Below, in pieces: positions 6,817-9,055 of a stretch of DNA of 9,055 bases. How positions within the stretch are numbered: the stretch's first letter is position 1; each line of letters opens with the position of its first letter. The notes under the pieces are model-generated. The model ran no database searches. It had not been told where the DNA came from and saw only the letters and a list, made by a program, of their open reading frames with translations. A program made the position numbers and the translations under genes. This DNA comes from Candidatus Pacearchaeota archaeon (GTDB lineage: Archaea > Nanobdellota > Nanobdellia > Pacearchaeales > GW2011-AR1), in NCBI GenBank assembly GCA_002688875.1, contig NZDU01000050.1, positions 1 to 9,055 of the forward strand. The letters are read 5' to 3'.

Positions 6817-7003
6817 ACTTGTTTTTAATAACTTCAAGTGCTGCAATCCTACCGGCTTTGCAAGCTTTTACTATGACTTGCAGCTCTTTCCGGATTCTAC
6901 GAGCAGCCTTAGCTACCCCTTTTTCAGCTTTGGGCATATCTAGTTCAATATGCTCCATAGCTTTTTCAATAGTAGTTAAACTACTTCTTAGTTGGTTTTG
7001 CAT
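6815..7003 (-). CDS. Histone H1-like (Hc1-type) DNA-binding protein
   Basis: A 62-residue, helical, Lys/Arg-rich protein. The central stretch PKAEKGVAKAARRIRK followed by ELQVIVKACK resembles the core of chlamydial and Bacteroidetes Hc1 histone H1-like proteins, where a short acidic helix is followed by a KAE(K/R)GN-type turn and a basic helix with an RxR pattern. The long Lys/Ala-rich C-terminal tail of chlamydial Hc1 is absent. A role in DNA binding or compaction is inferred from this resemblance. The start is strongly supported by AAGGAG 9 bases upstream. The gene overlaps the preceding one by 23 bases and sits 11 bases before the SSB gene. It could instead be an unrelated small basic helical protein; the family call is moderate. 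Confidence 0.6.
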   Translation of the reverse strand: MQNQLRSSLTTIEKAMEHIELDMPKAEKGVAKAARRIRKELQVIVKACKAGRIAALEVIKNK

Positions 7004-7307
7004 CGTTTTTCTCTCCTTTTTTGTTAGAGTTTTCTTTTAATACAAATGTTGGAAATTTTTCTTTTCCCAGAATTAAGTCTTGAGCAAATTCAAATAAGTC
7101 TTCCGAAGCATGACGCTTAGACGTACTGTATAATTGATTATATAAGTGCATATTCCAAATTCTTTTGACTTCCCTGTACTTTTCTTTATAGAATTCACTT
7201 ATATCGGTAACTCCTCGAGGTACCTCATACTCTATTGAAATACTCGGTTTTACTACCTCGTAAGGAGCAACCCTTATAGATTCATTTATTGTTATTGTTA
7301 TTTTCAT
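6981..7307 (-). CDS. Small phage protein of unknown function
   Basis: A 108-residue protein that I cannot name. The N-terminal third looks like beta-strands (KITITINESIR, then PSISIEYEV), the middle is helical and rich in Lys, Arg and aromatics (FYKEKYREVKRIWNMHLYNQ), and the C-terminus is a lysine-rich tail (NKKGEKNDAKPTKK) likely to be flexible. The gene overlaps the upstream small gene by 26 bases and the histone-like gene by 23 bases, in other frames. No strong Shine-Dalgarno precedes the ATG at 7307, so coupling to the upstream gene is likely. Its position between the polymerase and the SSB suggests a replication accessory protein, which is inference. Confidence 0.7.
   Translation of the reverse strand: MKITITINESIRVAPYEVVKPSISIEYEVPRGVTDISEFYKEKYREVKRIWNMHLYNQLYSTSKRHASEDLFEFAQDLILGKEKFPTFVLKENSNKKGEKNDAKPTKK
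7013..7018 (-). promoter_or_regulatory. Ribosome binding site, AAGGAG, for the histone-like gene
   Basis: AAGGAG stands 9 bases before the ATG at 7003, within the 3' coding sequence of the preceding gene. It shows that the 62-residue frame is translated from its own site despite the 23-base overlap. Confidence 0.8.
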
Positions 7308-7554
7308 GATATCTAAATACTTCTGAGTTTGAAGATATAACTTCTTTTTTTCCTTTAGGTTTTTCGGGATGATTGACCCACTTCACCGTAGCATTAATGC
7401 TACATTCAATTAAAGTCCCTATTAAACCTCCATAAAGATTAGGAAATATAAAATAGTCTCCTGCTTCTAGAGTAGAGAGTCTAACCCTCTTCTTACCTAT
7501 TTTAGTCATTATATTCCAAGCGTTTAATTTATTTAAAAATCTTTGATTACCCAT
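7282..7554 (-). CDS. Small phage protein with a possible SH3-like beta fold, function unknown
   Basis: A 90-residue protein. From about residue 23 the sequence RVRLSTLEAGDYFIFP followed by GGLIGTLIE and VKWVNHP has the strand-turn pattern of small barrel proteins common in phage genomes, but no functional motif is visible. It ends in a run of five Asn that is shared with the next gene in another frame. The start at 7554 overlaps the upstream stop by 8 bases with weak AAGAGA upstream; an internal ATG at 7509 (Met16), preceded by TTGGAA, would remove a poorly patterned N-terminus and is a reasonable alternative. Function unknown. Confidence 0.65.
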   Translation of the reverse strand: MGNQRFLNKLNAWNIMTKIGKKRVRLSTLEAGDYFIFPNLYGGLIGTLIECSINATVKWVNHPEKPKGKKEVISSNSEVFRYHENNNNNK

Positions 7555-8140
7555 GATCTCTTACACCGAAAGAAAATTTCCTATTTTCTAGCCTCCTTTT
7601 CCCTAAAGACTGTAAGTGACCACCTCTATCTTGAAGTATGTCTCTTAGACCAAATAAAAGTTTCTTTTGTTTAGCCATAGCCTCTAAGCGGTCTTGATAG
7701 TCGTTGAAAATTTCAGCATATTCTGGAGTAATTAAAATTTTATTTTCTATTTCTGCTTTAGTTATAGAACCAAACCAACTATTAGGCACACTTTCTTTTT
7801 CTCTGATCTCTTTTCTTTCATGCATAATATTCCGTCTAATTTCTTCAGTTAAGTTACCATACCAAGCAGTAAATTCTCGGGTTACCTTGGCCATTTTAGT
7901 TTCTATTTCAGCCCCCGCAGCTAAAAAAGTAAATCTATAATACGAGCAATTATCCAAAGCCTTATCTAGATCTTCATCCGTTAAATCATCTAAGTTTTCA
8001 ACTTCAAAAGCTAAAAGCCCATCAACAGCTTTCTTAAAAACCTTTCCATTAATTTCAAATTGGATTTTGAAAAAACTGGGGTCAATAAATTCTTCTTTAT
8101 CATAAACTAATTTTTTCTTATTTTCTTGACCTATTTTCAT
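7547..8140 (-). CDS. Putative UvsY-like recombination mediator
   Basis: A 197-residue protein counted from the ATG at 8140, which shares its A with the polymerase stop (TGATG). A TTG at 8143 could add one residue; AGGTGGGG upstream serves either start. Residues from about 59 are helical. They include an aromatic helix (YYRFTFLAAGAEIETKMAKV), an AWYG turn, TKAEIENKI with Pro-Glu-Tyr at 139-141, and a last helix ending LQDRGGHLQSLGKRRLENRK. This order (aromatic helix, charged helix, a short serine-rich or variable linker, then a helix with an RG..L pattern and a basic end) resembles T4 UvsY, which loads UvsX onto gp32-coated DNA, though the protein is longer (T4 UvsY 137). Neighbouring SSB and recombinase genes favour this. 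The match is by eye and distant; a different replication accessory protein is possible. Confidence 0.75.
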   Translation of the reverse strand: MKIGQENKKKLVYDKEEFIDPSFFKIQFEINGKVFKKAVDGLLAFEVENLDDLTDEDLDKALDNCSYYRFTFLAAGAEIETKMAKVTREFTAWYGNLTEEIRRNIMHERKEIREKESVPNSWFGSITKAEIENKILITPEYAEIFNDYQDRLEAMAKQKKLLFGLRDILQDRGGHLQSLGKRRLENRKFSFGVRDHG

Positions 8141-9055
8141 CAATCGTTACCCCACCTGTTCTTAAACACTGATATATCTGCTTCTATAGGGAAATTGAAT
8201 GGTTTTCTTGATTGTTCCATTATTTGTTTTAATTTAGTCAAAATGTGCTTTTCACTTTTATGAACCTCGAGAACAATTGCATCATGCACAGTAAATAAAA
8301 ACCTAGATTTATAAGGTATTAAAAATTTGTGTATTTGTACTAAAGCTAATTGAGTCAAGTCTGAAGCAGTACCTTGTATAAGAGCGTTTAAACCTTGTCT
8401 TAATGCCTCTTGCTTTTTTTCTTCATAAGGGCTCTCTACTTGAGGCAATCTTCTAATTCTACCAAAACAACTTACTATTATCTTTTTAACCATTATATGT
8501 CTTTTAACTTTCTTTATAAATCTATCAATTCCTGTATACTTCACAAAAAAGTCCCGTCTAAATTTTTCTGCTTCTCGTAAAGTGATACTAATTTCATCAC
8601 CTTGTAGTTTTTCAGAAATAGATTGATGAGCTTTTCTAGCTGAGGCTCCGTATAAATACCCAAAATTTACTAATTTTGCAATCTTCCGTTGCCTTTTACT
8701 TATTTCGGCAGGAGGCAACTTGAAAATAAATGAGGCAGTTCCTAAATGTATATCCTCTCCAGCTGTATATTGAGCTGTCATTTCTTTATCTTTAGAATAG
8801 TAAGCCATAACTCTCAATTCTGCCTGAGAAAAATCCATTTCAACAAAATTATAACCCTTTTCTGGGATAAACATACCTTTAATTATAGGGTCTCTTGGGA
8901 TATTTTGTATATTAGGATTTTTGGAAGAAATTCTACCTGTTACTGTACCGTGGAGTAAAAAAGAGGGGTGAATTCTATTGTTTTCATCTATCCTATGCTC
9001 CATAGGCCTAAGATATGTAGTTAACATTTTTGTTAACTTCCTATATTCTATTATT
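8140..9055 (-). CDS. polA: Family A (PolA-type) DNA polymerase, C-terminal polymerase domain, cut by right edge
   Basis: The replicative or repair polymerase of the phage, here its palm and fingers. The frame is open to the right edge: upstream of the internal ATG at 9027 it encodes EYRKLTK, matching the family A EYRxLxK thumb segment, so that ATG is not the start. Numbering from it: TGRISSKNPNIQNIPR (31-45); motif A DFSQAELR with catalytic Asp65; motif B with Arg114, Lys118, Phe122 and Tyr126 aligning to E. coli Arg754, Lys758, Phe762 and Tyr766; QGTASD (218-223); and motif C VHDA with catalytic Asp249. The motif C Glu (E. coli Glu883) is Ala here. Phe122 predicts normal discrimination against dideoxynucleotides, unlike T7. 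Any exonuclease domain lies outside the window. The TGA overlaps the next ATG. Confidence 0.97.
   Translation of the reverse strand, partial: IIEYRKLTKMLTTYLRPMEHRIDENNRIHPSFLLHGTVTGRISSKNPNIQNIPRDPIIKGMFIPEKGYNFVEMDFSQAELRVMAYYSKDKEMTAQYTAGEDIHLGTASFIFKLPPAEISKRQRKIAKLVNFGYLYGASARKAHQSISEKLQGDEISITLREAEKFRRDFFVKYTGIDRFIKKVKRHIMVKKIIVSCFGRIRRLPQVESPYEEKKQEALRQGLNALIQGTASDLTQLALVQIHKFLIPYKSRFLFTVHDAIVLEVHKSEKHILTKLKQIMEQSRKPFNFPIEADISVFKNRWGND
8150..8157 (-). promoter_or_regulatory. Ribosome binding site, AGGTGGGG, before the UvsY-like gene
   Basis: AGGTGGGG lies inside the last codons of the polymerase gene, 9 bases before the ATG at 8140 and 6 before a TTG at 8143. It supports initiation here, but cannot by itself decide between the two codons; ATG in the TGATG overlap is preferred. 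Confidence 0.6.

Noticed and set aside
6798..7040. Plus-strand frame with membrane-like composition
   Set aside because: It is antisense to the histone-like gene, which has a strong ribosome binding site; the hydrophobicity mirrors Lys/Ala-rich sense codons.
9027..9055. ATG at 9027 as the start of the DNA polymerase
   Set aside because: The frame stays open to the right edge and the upstream residues (EYRKLTK) match the family A polymerase thumb, so this Met is internal and the gene is truncated by the window.

Overview
This window is one continuous, AT-rich, leftward-transcribed (minus-strand) gene cluster that reads as part of the replication and recombination region of a tailed double-stranded DNA phage, most likely from an environmental or metagenomic source. 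The evidence is a family A DNA polymerase, a RecA/UvsX-type recombinase, a gp32-like single-stranded DNA-binding protein and a gp47/gp46-type (SbcD/SbcC) nuclease pair packed with almost no spacing. Adjacent genes overlap by 1 to 83 bases or are separated by only 9 to 11 bases. I see no rRNA, tRNA, CRISPR array, transposon, terminator or promoter that I can support, and no gene-free stretch longer than 11 bases. Several genes have clear Shine-Dalgarno sequences (AGGAGG, AAGGAG, GGAG), so the host uses canonical ribosome binding. The host itself cannot be named from this sequence.

In transcription order, from the right edge to the left: the C-terminal polymerase domain of a PolA-type DNA polymerase, cut by the right edge; a 197-residue protein that I propose as a UvsY-like recombination mediator; three small proteins, two unrecognised and one resembling the chlamydial Hc1 type of histone H1-like protein; a 339-residue SSB with an acidic tail; a RecA/UvsX recombinase; a small helical unknown; a GT-A-type glycosyltransferase; a small protein with a signal peptide; SbcD/gp47; SbcC/gp46; and the first 66 codons of a basic, Trp/Phe-rich unknown protein cut by the left edge.

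Taken together the genes suggest recombination-dependent replication. The SbcCD-type nuclease resects ends, the SSB coats the single strand, a mediator loads the recombinase, the recombinase invades a duplex, and the polymerase extends the D-loop. The less expected parts are the histone-like protein beside the SSB, a glycosyltransferase inside the recombination operon (a possible DNA-modifying enzyme, which is inference), and an exported protein whose 3' end is overprinted on the start of sbcD. The recombinase is also atypical: its first P-loop glycine is replaced by Ser, it has a UvsX-like His in place of the RecA L2 Gln, and it carries about 27 extra residues before L2.
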